DNA of 64,000 bases from Sporichthyaceae bacterium (GCA_036269075.1 DATASX010000007.1:1-64000), one strand, 5' to 3'. Shown: positions 28,484-37,335, numbered from the stretch's first letter. Numbers and translations: made by a program. Notes: generated from the sequence alone by a model not told the origin.

Positions 28484-28521
28484 CGCCGGGCCCCAAGGCT
28501 CATCGTCGGAGGGGCGGGCCC

Positions 28522-30294
28522 TCAGGAGCTCAGCCTGCGGCGCAGGGAGTCGACGCGGCGCCTCAGGTCGTCGACGCCGGCGGCGGCGGTGGCCGGCCCG
28601 CCGGTCTCGCGGCGCAGCTCCATGTGGATCGTCGCGTGCGAGGCGCCCGACTTGTGCGCCAGCGCCCCCACCAGCGTGTGCAGCTCGCGGCGCAGCGCGG
28701 AGCGTTGGGCGTGGGTGGCCACCGGCCGCCGCTCGGCAGGCTCGGGCACCGGTGCCCCCTTGGCCCGACGGGAGGCCGAGCGCAACTGGCTCGCCTGCCG
28801 CCGCCGGAGCAGCTCGGTGATCTGGTCGGCGTCCAGCAACCCGGGCAGCCCCAGGTAGTCCTGCTCCTCGCGGCTGCCAACCTCGGCCGGCAGCCCGAAC
28901 TCGGCGCCGCCGTACATCACCCGGTCGAAGGTCGCCGCCGACCCCAGGGCGGTGAACTCCCCCATCAGGTCCGCGGAGTCCTTCGCCGCGTTCGCCTCGG
29001 CCAGCAACGCCTCCTCCGGGGCGAACAGATCCTCGCCCTCGGCCGCGGCCGGCTTGCCCAGCACGTGGTCGCGCGTCCGTTCCAACTCGGCCGCCAGCGA
29101 CAACAACGGCGCGACCGTCGGCACGAACACCGACGCGATCTCACCACGCCGGCGGGCACGGACGAACCGGCCGACGGCCTGCGCGAAGAACAGCGGCGTG
29201 GACGCGTTGGTGGCGTAGACCCCGACCGCGAGGCGCGGGATGTCCACGCCCTCGGACACCATCCGTACCGCGACCAGCCACCGTTGATCGCCCTCCGCGA
29301 ACGCGGTGATGCGCGCGCCGGCCCCGGCGTCGTCGGACAGCACGACGGTCGGCGGGCTGCCGGTCTGCTCGTGCAGCAACCGCGCGTATGCGCGGGCCGC
29401 GTTCTGGTCCGTGGCGATCACCATCGCGCCGGCGTCCGGGATGTGCCGACGCACCTCGGTGAGCCGGCGATCCGCGGCCTGCAGAACCGCCGGGATCCAA
29501 TCGCCGCCCGCGTCCAACGCGGTGCGCCACGCCTGGTTTGTCAGGTCGTTGGTCAACGGCTCGCCGAGGGTCGCCGCCAGTTCGTCGCCGGCCCGGGTGC
29601 GCCAGCGCATCTGCCCGGCGTAGGCGAGGAAGACCACCGGGCGCACCACGGCGTCGGCCAGTGCCTCGCCATAGCCATAGGTGTGGTCGGCCACGCTGCG
29701 CGGAATCCCGTCGGGGCCGGGTGCGTAGGTGACGAACGGGATCGGGTTCACATCTGACCGGAACGGGGTCCCGGTCAGCGAGAGCCGACGCCGGGCAGGC
29801 TCGAACGCCTCGACCAGCGCCTCACCCCAACTGCGGCTGTCGCCGGCGTGGTGCACCTCGTCGAGGATCACCAGCGTCGGACGGGCCTGCGTCCGGTTGC
29901 GGTGCAGGATCGGGTGCGCGGAGACGCCGGCGTAGGTGACGGCGACCCCACCGAACCCCCGGGCGGTCTTGCCGTCGGCGTTGCGGAACTCCGGGTCGAT
30001 GTGGATGCCGACCCGTTGCGCCGCCTGCGCCCACTGCACCTTCAGATGCTCGGTCGGGGCGACGATGGTCACCGCGCGCACGATGTGTGCGTCGAGCAGG
30101 TCGCGAGCGACGCGTAGCGCGAAGGTCGTCTTCCCGGCGCCGGGGGTGGCGACGGCGAGGAAGTCGCGGGCACTTTTCTCCTGGTACAAGGCCAAGGCCT
30201 CGGTCTGCCAGGCCCGGAGCTTCTCGGCCGTCCCCCACGGGGCCCGGCCCGGGAAAGCCGGCGAGAGATTGTGGTTCGTGGAGCGGAAACTCAA
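28522..30294 (-). CDS. DEAD/DEAH-box helicase (superfamily 2)
   Basis: 590-residue SF2 helicase-type ATPase. Motif I is 'VATPGAGKTTFALRVA' near residue 43. The DEAH-like box is 'LVILDEVHHAGD', motif III 'LSLTGTPFRSD' and motif VI 'QAVGRFVRARR'. The C-terminal 150 residues are basic and helical. The only workable start is TTG 30294, which overlaps the stop of the molybdenum-hydroxylase gene as TTGA; upstream the frame belongs to that gene's antisense-free coding region. It is common in actinobacteria; its substrate, DNA or RNA, is not known. Confidence 0.89.
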   Translation of the reverse strand: MSFRSTNHNLSPAFPGRAPWGTAEKLRAWQTEALALYQEKSARDFLAVATPGAGKTTFALRVARDLLDAHIVRAVTIVAPTEHLKVQWAQAAQRVGIHIDPEFRNADGKTARGFGGVAVTYAGVSAHPILHRNRTQARPTLVILDEVHHAGDSRSWGEALVEAFEPARRRLSLTGTPFRSDVNPIPFVTYAPGPDGIPRSVADHTYGYGEALADAVVRPVVFLAYAGQMRWRTRAGDELAATLGEPLTNDLTNQAWRTALDAGGDWIPAVLQAADRRLTEVRRHIPDAGAMVIATDQNAARAYARLLHEQTGSPPTVVLSDDAGAGARITAFAEGDQRWLVAVRMVSEGVDIPRLAVGVYATNASTPLFFAQAVGRFVRARRRGEIASVFVPTVAPLLSLAAELERTRDHVLGKPAAAEGEDLFAPEEALLAEANAAKDSADLMGEFTALGSAATFDRVMYGGAEFGLPAEVGSREEQDYLGLPGLLDADQITELLRRRQASQLRSASRRAKGAPVPEPAERRPVATHAQRSALRRELHTLVGALAHKSGASHATIHMELRRETGGPATAAAGVDDLRRRVDSLRRRLSS

Positions 30295-32615
30295 GCCCCA
30301 CCGCCGGACTGACGTCCAGTCAGATTCGCGAGTTCGGCGGGCCGCACCGGCACGGCGGTCAGCTGCGCCCCGCTCGCCTGACGTACGGCGGCCAGCACCG
30401 CCGCGGCGGCCGGGCCGACCGGGGTGTCCCACACGCCCTTGACCCCGGCCCACGAACCCGGTTGCGGGATCTCCAGCAGGTCGGCCACGGCGGTGCCCGG
30501 GACGTCGGTGGGACGAAGGTGGGCGACGACCGGGTGCGCCCCGGCCGGCAGCTCGGACAGGTCCACGCCGATCGCCAACCGCACGCCGTCGGTGGATCCG
30601 CCGTCCAGCACTCCGAGCAACTGGGTCAGGTTCACGACCCGGCCGACGTCGGCGGCCGTGACCAGTTCGACCAACCGGACCAGGCCCAGCTCCAGGTCCA
30701 CCTCGACGATCGCCCGGTGGGCGGCGAAGCCGAAGCCGGCGTAGGCCGCGCCCTGCCCGGCCGGGTCCAGCGTCTCGGTGGCCGGGGGCTGGAAAGTCAC
30801 CGTCTGCTCGAAAGTGCGGTCGCCGGCCACGTCGGCCAGGGCGAGGTCGAGCAGCCCGTCGTAGGAGCGGATCCGTCCGCCGCGAGCGGTCAGCAGCCCC
30901 GCCGAGATGCCCTGGGCAATGCCGGCCTCGGCGCACAACTCGTCGGCGATGGCCTTGGCTGCGGCATGCACCGCGCCACCGGCCACCCAGGTCAGCCGGG
31001 AGGCCTCGGCCGGGCCGGCCGACGGGGCGTCCGCGTCGGCGGCGACCAGTTCGAGCTGCTCGGCGCCGAGCACCTCGCGCACGATCTGCATCGCGACGGT
31101 CACGAATCCCTGCCCGAATTCCGCGCCCGGGCAGGAGATCACGGCCTGCCCGGCGCGGTAGCGGACAGTCGCGGTGGCCGGGTGGTCGACGCCCTCCCCG
31201 GTCAGCAGCGGAGTCATCCCCAACCCGTACCCGACGCCGCGGCGCACCGGCAGGCTGCCCGGCCGGTCGGCACCGGCCCGCCGCCGCCCGGGCATCGGCG
31301 CGGCCGCGACAGCCGCCAGCAGCGCAGCACCCGGGGAACCGCCCTCGACCAGTTGCCCGGTGGGCAGCGGGTCGGCCGGGCCGAGGTGGTTGCGCTCGCG
31401 GAGCTCCACCGGGTCCAGGCCGAGTTCGGCGGCCAGGCGGTCGAGTTGGGCCTCCACGGCGACGCACGTCGGGGCGCTGCCGGCCCCGCGGGTCTCGAAG
31501 ACCGGCGGGTTGTTCGTGCGCACCGCCCGGGCGGCCACCTCGACCGTGCCGACCCGGTACGGACCGACGGCACTCGCGCACAGGCGGGCCAGGTCGGAGC
31601 CGGCGGTCGTGGCGTAGGCCCCGGCGTCGAGCCGGATCCGCGCCTGCACGCAGACCAGATTGCCTTCGGGGTCGGCATGGTGCCGGTACCGCAACCGCAC
31701 CGCCGGGCCCGCGCCGGGCGCGGTCCGCAGGCCGGGGTCGACCAGCCGCACCGGACGCCGCAACCGCATCGCGGCCGCGGCGGCCAGCACCGGGACGGTC
31801 AACTCGCCGTCCGGCGGACCGGCCGCGGTCGCAGGCACCAGACGCAACTGATCCGGCGTCAGATCCAGGCACTGGGCGATCAGGTCGCGGTCGGCCTGCC
31901 ACCACCCGGAGGACGTCGTCACCTCGACGCCGGAGCCGGCCGGACGCGCGAACGCGGCCACCTCCCCGGCCCGGGCTGCCCGCCGGCCGATCGAGTAGTC
32001 CCCCTCGACGACCACCGCGGCACCGGCGACCGGCACCGCAGGACCGGCCCAGTCGGCGGGCTCCGGCTCACCCTGATGCACCGTCAGTTCCCTTATGACA
32101 TCGCTGTCCAGGTGGATGTCCGAACCCTCGCGTACGTGGTCGAGGTCGCGGATCGCGGGCAGCGGCCGGTACCCGACGACCACGGCCGCCGCCGCCCGCA
32201 GCGCGGTCCGCCGATCGGTTGCCACGACCACGGCGACGGGTTCACCGATGTGCCGCACCACCCCGGCCGCCAGCACCGGACGGTCGGCCAACGCCGGGCC
32301 GTAGGTGGGCACCCCGGGCAGGTCGTCGGCACCGAGAACGGCCAGCACCCCAGGCATCCCGACCACCGCGGACACATCCAGCGAGAGCAGTTCGGCGTGC
32401 GGGTGCGGCGAGCGGATCAGCACCGCGTGCAGCAGGCCCTCGGTGCCGAGATCGGCGGCGTAGGGCAGGACGCCGAGCGCCTTGGCCAACCCGTCCGGCC
32501 GCATGACCGTGTCGCCGACCCCGCCGGGGACGATGCCCCCGCTCATCGACGTGCCTCGTTCCTCGGCACGCCGATGAGGCTCGGTCCCGCTGTGCCCTTT
32601 GATGAGCTCGCTCAT
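30291..32615 (-). CDS. Xanthine dehydrogenase/CO dehydrogenase family large subunit, degenerate active site
   Basis: Molybdopterin-subunit homolog of 774 residues, coupled to the Fe-S subunit by ATGA at 32615. Family landmarks remain: 'VGDTVMRPDGLAKALGVLPYAAD', 'LHAVLIRSPHPHAELLSLD', 'RGAGSAPTCVAVEAQLDRLA' and 'GAEFGQGFVTVAMQIV'. But the GGGFGGK cofactor loop is replaced by 'TAAGPPDGE', and the Q-E-H...EP motif is lost. The C-terminal GxKGxGExGT site reads GVKGVWDTP, with Asp730 in place of the catalytic Glu and Trp before it. It may be inactive, altered in substrate, or structural. ATG 32546 is an alternative start. Confidence 0.82.
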   Translation of the reverse strand: MSELIKGHSGTEPHRRAEERGTSMSGGIVPGGVGDTVMRPDGLAKALGVLPYAADLGTEGLLHAVLIRSPHPHAELLSLDVSAVVGMPGVLAVLGADDLPGVPTYGPALADRPVLAAGVVRHIGEPVAVVVATDRRTALRAAAAVVVGYRPLPAIRDLDHVREGSDIHLDSDVIRELTVHQGEPEPADWAGPAVPVAGAAVVVEGDYSIGRRAARAGEVAAFARPAGSGVEVTTSSGWWQADRDLIAQCLDLTPDQLRLVPATAAGPPDGELTVPVLAAAAAMRLRRPVRLVDPGLRTAPGAGPAVRLRYRHHADPEGNLVCVQARIRLDAGAYATTAGSDLARLCASAVGPYRVGTVEVAARAVRTNNPPVFETRGAGSAPTCVAVEAQLDRLAAELGLDPVELRERNHLGPADPLPTGQLVEGGSPGAALLAAVAAAPMPGRRRAGADRPGSLPVRRGVGYGLGMTPLLTGEGVDHPATATVRYRAGQAVISCPGAEFGQGFVTVAMQIVREVLGAEQLELVAADADAPSAGPAEASRLTWVAGGAVHAAAKAIADELCAEAGIAQGISAGLLTARGGRIRSYDGLLDLALADVAGDRTFEQTVTFQPPATETLDPAGQGAAYAGFGFAAHRAIVEVDLELGLVRLVELVTAADVGRVVNLTQLLGVLDGGSTDGVRLAIGVDLSELPAGAHPVVAHLRPTDVPGTAVADLLEIPQPGSWAGVKGVWDTPVGPAAAAVLAAVRQASGAQLTAVPVRPAELANLTGRQSGGGA
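32542..32578. repeat. Inverted repeat inside the N-terminal codons of the molybdenum-hydroxylase large subunit
   Basis: CTCATCGACGTGCC (32542-32555) and GGCACGCCGATGAG (32565-32578) pair at 13 of 14 positions with a 9-nt loop. The repeat spans the alternative ATG 32546 and encodes part of an odd polar N-terminus (HRRAEERGTSMSG). It looks like a small palindromic insertion, or a leader hairpin if 32546 is the true start. Confidence 0.65.
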
Positions 32616-33118
32616 GGCGCCCCGCCGTTGGCGGCCTCCGCGCGGGCCCGGGCAGCCGCCCGGACACCTGCGTAAAGGCGGCCGTATGCACCGCACCGAC
32701 AGACCACCCCGGACAGCCCCTCGCGGATGGCCGAGTCGGACGGGTCCGGGTCGACGTCGAGCAGGGCGTGCGCGGCGACCACGGCGCCCGGGATGCAGAA
32801 CCCGCACTGGACCGCGCCGATGCGGGCGAAGGCCTCGGTGATCTCCGAGGTGCCGCCGCGCCCGACCCCTGCCGCGGTGAGCACGGTTCGGCCGCTGGCC
32901 TCGATCGCGAGCGTCAGGCAGGACAGCCGCAAAGTGCCGTCCAGCAGGACCGCGCACGCGCCGCACTCGCCGGTGCCGCAGCCGTCCTTGACCGAGGTGA
33001 TCCCGAGCCGTTCGCGCAGCACAAAAGCGAGGTTCTCCGCCACGCCGGCCCCGGCGACGTCCTGCCCACGCCCGTCGACGTCGAGGCGGTAGGCAGGAAG
33101 GGTCAGATCGCCGGTCAT
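32612..33118 (-). CDS. (2Fe-2S) iron-sulfur subunit of molybdenum-hydroxylase-like complex
   Basis: 168-residue electron-transfer subunit (CoxS/XdhC type) with two [2Fe-2S] clusters. The plant-ferredoxin-like cluster is bound by 'CGTGECGACAVLLDG' and 'LSCLTLA'. The second is held by 'QCGFCIPGAV' and 'VCRCGAYGRL'. All eight Cys are present, in contrast to the decayed large subunit. It starts at ATG 33118 overlapping the FAD-subunit stop (ATGA), and its stop overlaps the large-subunit start. Confidence 0.94.
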   Translation of the reverse strand: MTGDLTLPAYRLDVDGRGQDVAGAGVAENLAFVLRERLGITSVKDGCGTGECGACAVLLDGTLRLSCLTLAIEASGRTVLTAAGVGRGGTSEITEAFARIGAVQCGFCIPGAVVAAHALLDVDPDPSDSAIREGLSGVVCRCGAYGRLYAGVRAAARARAEAANGGAP

Positions 33119-33849
33119 CGCTGCCCCAGCCGGTTGAGCAGTCGGCGAGCACACACCCCGGCGGCGTGCCGCAGGTAGTCGTCCGTTCCGCAGTACTCGG
33201 CAACGGCATCCGCCGTCGGGACCGGACACGGGATGCTGTCGGCAGCGCGCAGCGCCACGCGCTGACCCGTCGATCCTCGAGCCATCGCGATCGTCAGGAC
33301 GGACCGGGTGCCGTGACCGGGCAGCACCACCCGTTCGAGTTCGGCGGCGCCGCTCAGATCCGGGATCACCACCCCGACGACCAACTCGCCGGGCAGCAGG
33401 CGCGAACCGGAACGGTCGGCCAGGAAGTCCCCGATCGGGATCGAGCGACGCGCGGCGGTCGAGTCGATCTCCACGGTCGCGTCGAGGGCAGCGAGCACGA
33501 CGGCGAGGTCCCCGTCGGTCAGCACATTGCCCGCGACGGTCGCCGCGGTGAGCACCCCGGGCGGGCCGAACCCGGCCGCCGCGCTCAGCACCGGTACCAG
33601 GCCGCTCAGCTGGGCGAGCCGGGTCAAGGTCAGCCGGGCGCCGAGGAACAGACCGCCCTCACCGGTGTGCCCGGCGGTGTCGAGTTCGGCGAGCCGGCCC
33701 AGAGCCAGGATCGGCCGCGGCGCGAGCCGGCCGGCGGTCAGTGCGGGGACGACGTCGGTGCCGCCGGCCACGACCAGGCGGTCGGGTTCCCGCGCGAGCA
33801 GCGCGAGAGCCTCGGCGACCGAGTTCGGCGCCTCGATGGCGAGCGTCAA
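33115..33849 (-). CDS. FAD-binding subunit of molybdenum-hydroxylase-like complex
   Basis: 244-residue CoxM/XdhB-type flavin subunit. The first FAD loop 'VVAGGTDVVPALTAG' (residues about 26-40) is normal. The second loop, usually ATIGGN, reads 'TAATVAGNVLTDGDLAVVLAAL'. The C-terminal CO dehydrogenase flavoprotein-type domain is present ('RVALRAADSIPCP'). It is first of the FAD/Fe-S/Mo operon, all with 4-bp overlaps. The substrate is unknown; no xanthine, CO or nicotine pathway genes are nearby. Confidence 0.88.
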   Translation of the reverse strand: MTLAIEAPNSVAEALALLAREPDRLVVAGGTDVVPALTAGRLAPRPILALGRLAELDTAGHTGEGGLFLGARLTLTRLAQLSGLVPVLSAAAGFGPPGVLTAATVAGNVLTDGDLAVVLAALDATVEIDSTAARRSIPIGDFLADRSGSRLLPGELVVGVVIPDLSGAAELERVVLPGHGTRSVLTIAMARGSTGQRVALRAADSIPCPVPTADAVAEYCGTDDYLRHAAGVCARRLLNRLGQR

Positions 33850-33914
33850 CGGTCGTCCTGTTCTGGTGCGGGTGCCGCCGTCGGCGCGCGTTTACCGGTC
33901 GGGCGAGGGAGACG

Positions 33915-34193
33915 TCAGGAGTTGCCTTCGGGGCCGTCGTCGCCCTTCGGGATCCCCTCGTAGATCTCCTTGCACTCCGGGCACACCGGGTACTTCTTCG
34001 GGTCGCGGCTGGGCACCCAGACCTTGCCGCACAACGCCCGCAGCGGCGTGCCCTCGACCATCGCCTCGGTGAGCTTGTTGCGAACCACATAGTGCGAGAA
34101 GCGATCGTGGTCCCCGTCGCCGGTGGAGGTCGCGGTGCGCTCCTCGACGAGCGTGCTCAGGCCGCCGACAGGCTCCTCCGGAGTGAGCGACAT
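33915..34193 (-). CDS. DUF3039 small zinc-ribbon-like protein
   Basis: 92 residues from ATG 34193. The conserved core is 'DRFSHYVVRNKLTEAMVEG' followed by 'RALCGKVWVPSRDPKKYPVC' and 'PECKEIYE'. The three Cys (C-x(16-20)-C-x2-C) and upstream His suggest a zinc site. It is widespread in actinobacteria and of unknown function. It lies 65 bp upstream of the molybdenum-hydroxylase operon and 52 bp downstream of yqgE, same strand. Confidence 0.88.
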   Translation of the reverse strand: MSLTPEEPVGGLSTLVEERTATSTGDGDHDRFSHYVVRNKLTEAMVEGTPLRALCGKVWVPSRDPKKYPVCPECKEIYEGIPKGDDGPEGNS

Positions 34194-34245
34194 GGTTCCT
34201 CTCCTCACCGGGTGCGACAGACGTGAACCCCGAGTCTAACGAAGC

Positions 34246-34815
34246 TCAGTTGAGGTTCGGGTCGTCCGGACGGGTGGCCAGGAACGCCGCCTCGCCGGGC
34301 AACCGGCGGACCACGTCGGACCACAATCGCTCCGGTGCCGTACTGAACAGGTCGCCCGGCCTCGACTCGACGACCATCCAGGCCCCGGCCGCCAACTCGC
34401 AGTCCAACTGCCCCGAGGCCCAGCCGGCATGCCCGGCATAGACCCGCAGGCTCGACAGCGCCGGGTCCATCGCATCCGGCAGCGCGTCGAGGTCGACCAG
34501 GCCGATCCGACCGATGACCGCCCGCCAGCCCGCCGACGCGCGCTTCTCGTCGGCCGGCTCGACGGCCACGCCCAGCGCCAGCGCCGCCTCGGTGCTGACC
34601 GGACCGCCGCGGAAGATCAGGCCCGGGTCGCCGGCCACATCGGACCAGGCGGGCAGTGCCTGGGCCACGGTCAGGTCGGTGGGCCGGTTGAGGACCACGC
34701 CGAGGGTGCCGTCCGTGCCGTGGTCGAGCAGCAGGACGACGGTCCGGCTGAAGTTCGGATCGGTCAGCACGGCCGAGGCAACCAACAGTCGCCCGGCCGC
34801 GGGCGGTGCACGCAT
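34246..34815 (-). CDS. YqgE/AlgH family protein (DUF179)
   Basis: 189 residues. The family start 'AGRLLVASAVLTDPNFSRTV' and 'LLLDHGTDGTLGVVLNRPTD' are followed by 'FRGGPVSTEAALALG' and 'RVYAGHAGWASGQLDCEL'. Despite the AlgH name, the biochemical role is unknown; transcriptional regulation has been proposed in other bacteria. ATG 34815 is chosen because upstream residues are Cys/Arg-rich and unlike the family. It ends 50 bp before DUF3039. Confidence 0.91.
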   Translation of the reverse strand: MRAPPAAGRLLVASAVLTDPNFSRTVVLLLDHGTDGTLGVVLNRPTDLTVAQALPAWSDVAGDPGLIFRGGPVSTEAALALGVAVEPADEKRASAGWRAVIGRIGLVDLDALPDAMDPALSSLRVYAGHAGWASGQLDCELAAGAWMVVESRPGDLFSTAPERLWSDVVRRLPGEAAFLATRPDDPNLN

Positions 34816-34864
34816 GCGCGGGATTCTCGCAGCCGAGGGCATCGCTCGCTGCCGGACCCGCCGA

Positions 34865-35746
34865 TCACCCGGTGTCGCGGCTGCGCTTGGCCGTGTACAT
34901 GGACCGGTCGGCGTCGCGCAGCAGCTGGTGCACGTCGAGCTCGCCGACCCGGGCAACTTCCTGCCCGACGCTGATCCGGACGGGCACCGAGGAACCGTCC
35001 GGGGCGATCAGCGGCGGACCACCCTCCACGCCCACGGTCAGCCGCTCGGCCATCCGCGACTCGTCGAGCCCGGCCCGCAGGTGGCACACGACCACGAATT
35101 CGTCGCCGCCGAAGCGGGCCACGGTGTCGCCGGACCGGACCTGACTGACCAGCCGTTCGGCGACCGCGATCAGCACCTGGTCGCCGAAAGTGTGCCCGTG
35201 CCGGTCGTTGAGCGACTTCAGCCCGTCGACGTCGCAGAAGAGCACCACCACCGCCCCACCGTCGCGGTCGCGGGCGGCGACGGCCTGCGCCAGTCGGTCG
35301 TCGAGCAGGGCCCGGTTGGCCAGCCCGGTCAGTGGGTCGTGCAGGGCGAGGTGAATCAGCCGGGCGTCCTCCTCCCGGCGGGCGCCGACGTCCTCGTAGA
35401 CGGCGACCACGTACTCGGGCAGCCCGGCGGCGCCGCGGACCAGACTGGTCCGGCGCCGCAGCCAGACAACGTGCCCGGCCCGGTGCCGGTAACGCTGGTC
35501 GACGGTGGCCGCCTCCGCACCGGCCGCGACCTCCGCGAACGCGGCGGCGTCGATCGCGAGGTCGTCGGGGTCGCGCAGCGCCGACGGGTCCGTGACCAGC
35601 AGGTCCGGGACGGTCCGCCCGAGTGTCCGGGCCAGCGCCGGGTTCACCCGGAACCAGCGGCCGAACAGGTCGAGCAGCGCCATCCCGACCGGCGCGGTCT
35701 CGAACGCGGTCTCGTAGAACGCGGGCGGGACGTCGGACACACCCAC
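34865..35746 (-). CDS. Diguanylate cyclase with N-terminal PAS domain
   Basis: Makes cyclic di-GMP. 293 residues from GTG 35746. The PAS domain covers about residues 8-128 ('FETAPVGMALLDLFGRWFRVNPAL'). The GGDEF domain begins 'LALHDPLTGLANRALLDDRL', has the active site 'ARFGGDEFVVV', and keeps an inhibitory RxxD site ('RSGD') five residues before it. It should therefore be active and product-inhibited. No transmembrane helix is visible, so the sensor is cytoplasmic. No EAL domain or c-di-GMP riboswitch was found in the window. Confidence 0.93.
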   Translation of the reverse strand: MGVSDVPPAFYETAFETAPVGMALLDLFGRWFRVNPALARTLGRTVPDLLVTDPSALRDPDDLAIDAAAFAEVAAGAEAATVDQRYRHRAGHVVWLRRRTSLVRGAAGLPEYVVAVYEDVGARREEDARLIHLALHDPLTGLANRALLDDRLAQAVAARDRDGGAVVVLFCDVDGLKSLNDRHGHTFGDQVLIAVAERLVSQVRSGDTVARFGGDEFVVVCHLRAGLDESRMAERLTVGVEGGPPLIAPDGSSVPVRISVGQEVARVGELDVHQLLRDADRSMYTAKRSRDTG

Positions 35747-35845
35747 CTCCCGCCTAGCCGCACCGGTCGCCGCAGAGATTGTGAATCGCGCGGCCCGCGG
35801 CGTCGAGTCCGTAGAGCCGTTCCCGTGGCTCGCGGCCGGCTCGGC

Positions 35846-36433
35846 TCAGCTCTCGGCGGTCATCCCGCGGAGGTCCTCCAGCGCGGTGGTGACCCCCTGG
35901 CTGACCTCGTCGACCGCCCGCGCACCGTCGACGGTGATCAACTGTTCGCGCTCCGCGTAGTAGTCCAGCATCGGCAGCGTCTTGGCGTCGTAGACCTGCA
36001 ACCGGTGCTCGATGGTCTCGAGGTTGTCGTCGCTGCGGCCGCTGTCCGCCCCGCGCTCGAGCAGGCGCCGGACCAGTTCGTCGTGCGGCACGACCAGGTG
36101 CACCACGACCTGCACCGCGACCCCGAGATCGACGGCCACCTTGTACGCGGCCTGGGCCTGCTCCAGGGTGCGCGGGAACCCGTCGAGCACGTAGCCGCCG
36201 GCGGCGTTGGCCGAGACAATCGGCTTGCGCAGCAGGTCCATGACCACCGAGTCCGGGACCAGGTCGCCGGCCTCCATGTAGCGGCTGATTTGCTTCCCGA
36301 TCGAGGTCTGCTCGGTGACGTGCTTGCGCAGGAGGTCGCCGGAGGAGATGTGGGTGACGCGGAAGTGCTGCGCGATCCGGACGGCCTGGGTGCCCTTTCC
36401 GGCCCCGGGTGCGCCGATCATCAGCAGCCGCAT
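35846..36433 (-). CDS. adk: Adenylate kinase (short-LID type)
   Basis: ATP + AMP to 2 ADP. 195 residues from ATG 36433, which is about 10 bases after GGAGG; GTG 36439 is an alternative. P-loop 'MIGAPGAGKGTQAVRIA' and AMP site 'HISSGDLLRKHV' are present, as is 'GGYVLDGFPRTLEQAQA'. The LID is short and lacks zinc Cys ('RGADSGRSDDNLETIEHRL'). It is not in the usual secY-adk-map cluster and its sequence diverges from the mycobacterial Adk pattern, so a second adk elsewhere is likely. Confidence 0.93.
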   Translation of the reverse strand: MRLLMIGAPGAGKGTQAVRIAQHFRVTHISSGDLLRKHVTEQTSIGKQISRYMEAGDLVPDSVVMDLLRKPIVSANAAGGYVLDGFPRTLEQAQAAYKVAVDLGVAVQVVVHLVVPHDELVRRLLERGADSGRSDDNLETIEHRLQVYDAKTLPMLDYYAEREQLITVDGARAVDEVSQGVTTALEDLRGMTAES

Positions 36434-36525
36434 GCCCACGCATCCTCCACTTCGGGGATCGGCCTGATGCCGGGTCCGACCCGGACACCGTAACGGGCAG
36501 CGGCGCAGGCCGGCACGCTTGGCCG

Positions 36526-37335
36526 GTGGCCACGTTGATGAGCATCGCCGAGGCGGTGTCGACGTTCGTGCAGGACGGCGACCAGGTCGCTCTCGAGGGG
36601 TTCACACACCTGATCCCCACCGCGGCCGGCGACGCGATCATCCGGGCCGGTCGTCGGGAACTGCACCTGATCAAGATGACCCCGGACATCGTGGCCGACC
36701 GGTTGATCGGCGCCGGGTGCGTCCGGAAGCTGACGTTCGGCTGGGCCGGCAACGCCGGCGTCGGGGCGCTCCACCGGTTCCGCGACGCGTTCCTCAACGA
36801 CTGGCCGCGCCCGCTGGAGATCGACGAGAACAGCCACGCCGGGCTGGTGAACCGGTTCCTGGCGGGCTCCTGCGGGCTGCCGTTCGGGGTGCTGCGTGGC
36901 TACCGGGGCACCGACATCCCGGCCCACTCCGACTCGATCGCCGACGTGGTGTGCCCGTTCACCGGCGAGACGTTGACGGCGGTCGCCGCGTTGAACCCGG
37001 ACGTCGGGATCATCCACGCGCAACGCGCCGACCGCGCCGGCAACGTCCAGTTCTGGGGAATCGTCGGCGCCCAGAAGGAGGTGGTGCTGGCCTCGCGGCG
37101 CTCGATCGTGACCGTCGAGGAGGTGGTCGAGCACCTGGACCGCCGGCCCGGCGACCTGATCCTGCCGAGCTGGGTGGTGACCGCCGTGGCCGAGGTCCCG
37201 GGCGGGGCCGCGCCGTCCTACGCCGCCGGTTACTACGAACGCGACAACGAGGCCTACCGCGCCTGGCCGGAACACAGCCGCACCCGTGAGGCCTTCACGC
37301 GCTGGCTCGACGAGCTGCTCTGCGATCATCGATGA
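36526..37335 (+). CDS. 3-oxoadipate CoA-transferase-like subunit A (CatI type)
   Basis: Alpha subunit of a family I CoA-transferase, 269 residues. The run 'DGDQVALEGFTHLIPTAAGD' and later 'MTPDIVADRLIGAGCVRKL', 'VVCPFTGETLTAVAALNPDV' and 'IHAQRADRAGNVQFWG' match CatI of 3-oxoadipate:succinyl-CoA transferase closely. GTG 36526 is chosen; ATG 36538 is also possible. The stop overlaps the beta-subunit start by 4 bp. The pathway is probably the last steps of the beta-ketoadipate route or a similar 3-oxo-dicarboxylate route. Confidence 0.9.
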   Translation: MATLMSIAEAVSTFVQDGDQVALEGFTHLIPTAAGDAIIRAGRRELHLIKMTPDIVADRLIGAGCVRKLTFGWAGNAGVGALHRFRDAFLNDWPRPLEIDENSHAGLVNRFLAGSCGLPFGVLRGYRGTDIPAHSDSIADVVCPFTGETLTAVAALNPDVGIIHAQRADRAGNVQFWGIVGAQKEVVLASRRSIVTVEEVVEHLDRRPGDLILPSWVVTAVAEVPGGAAPSYAAGYYERDNEAYRAWPEHSRTREAFTRWLDELLCDHR

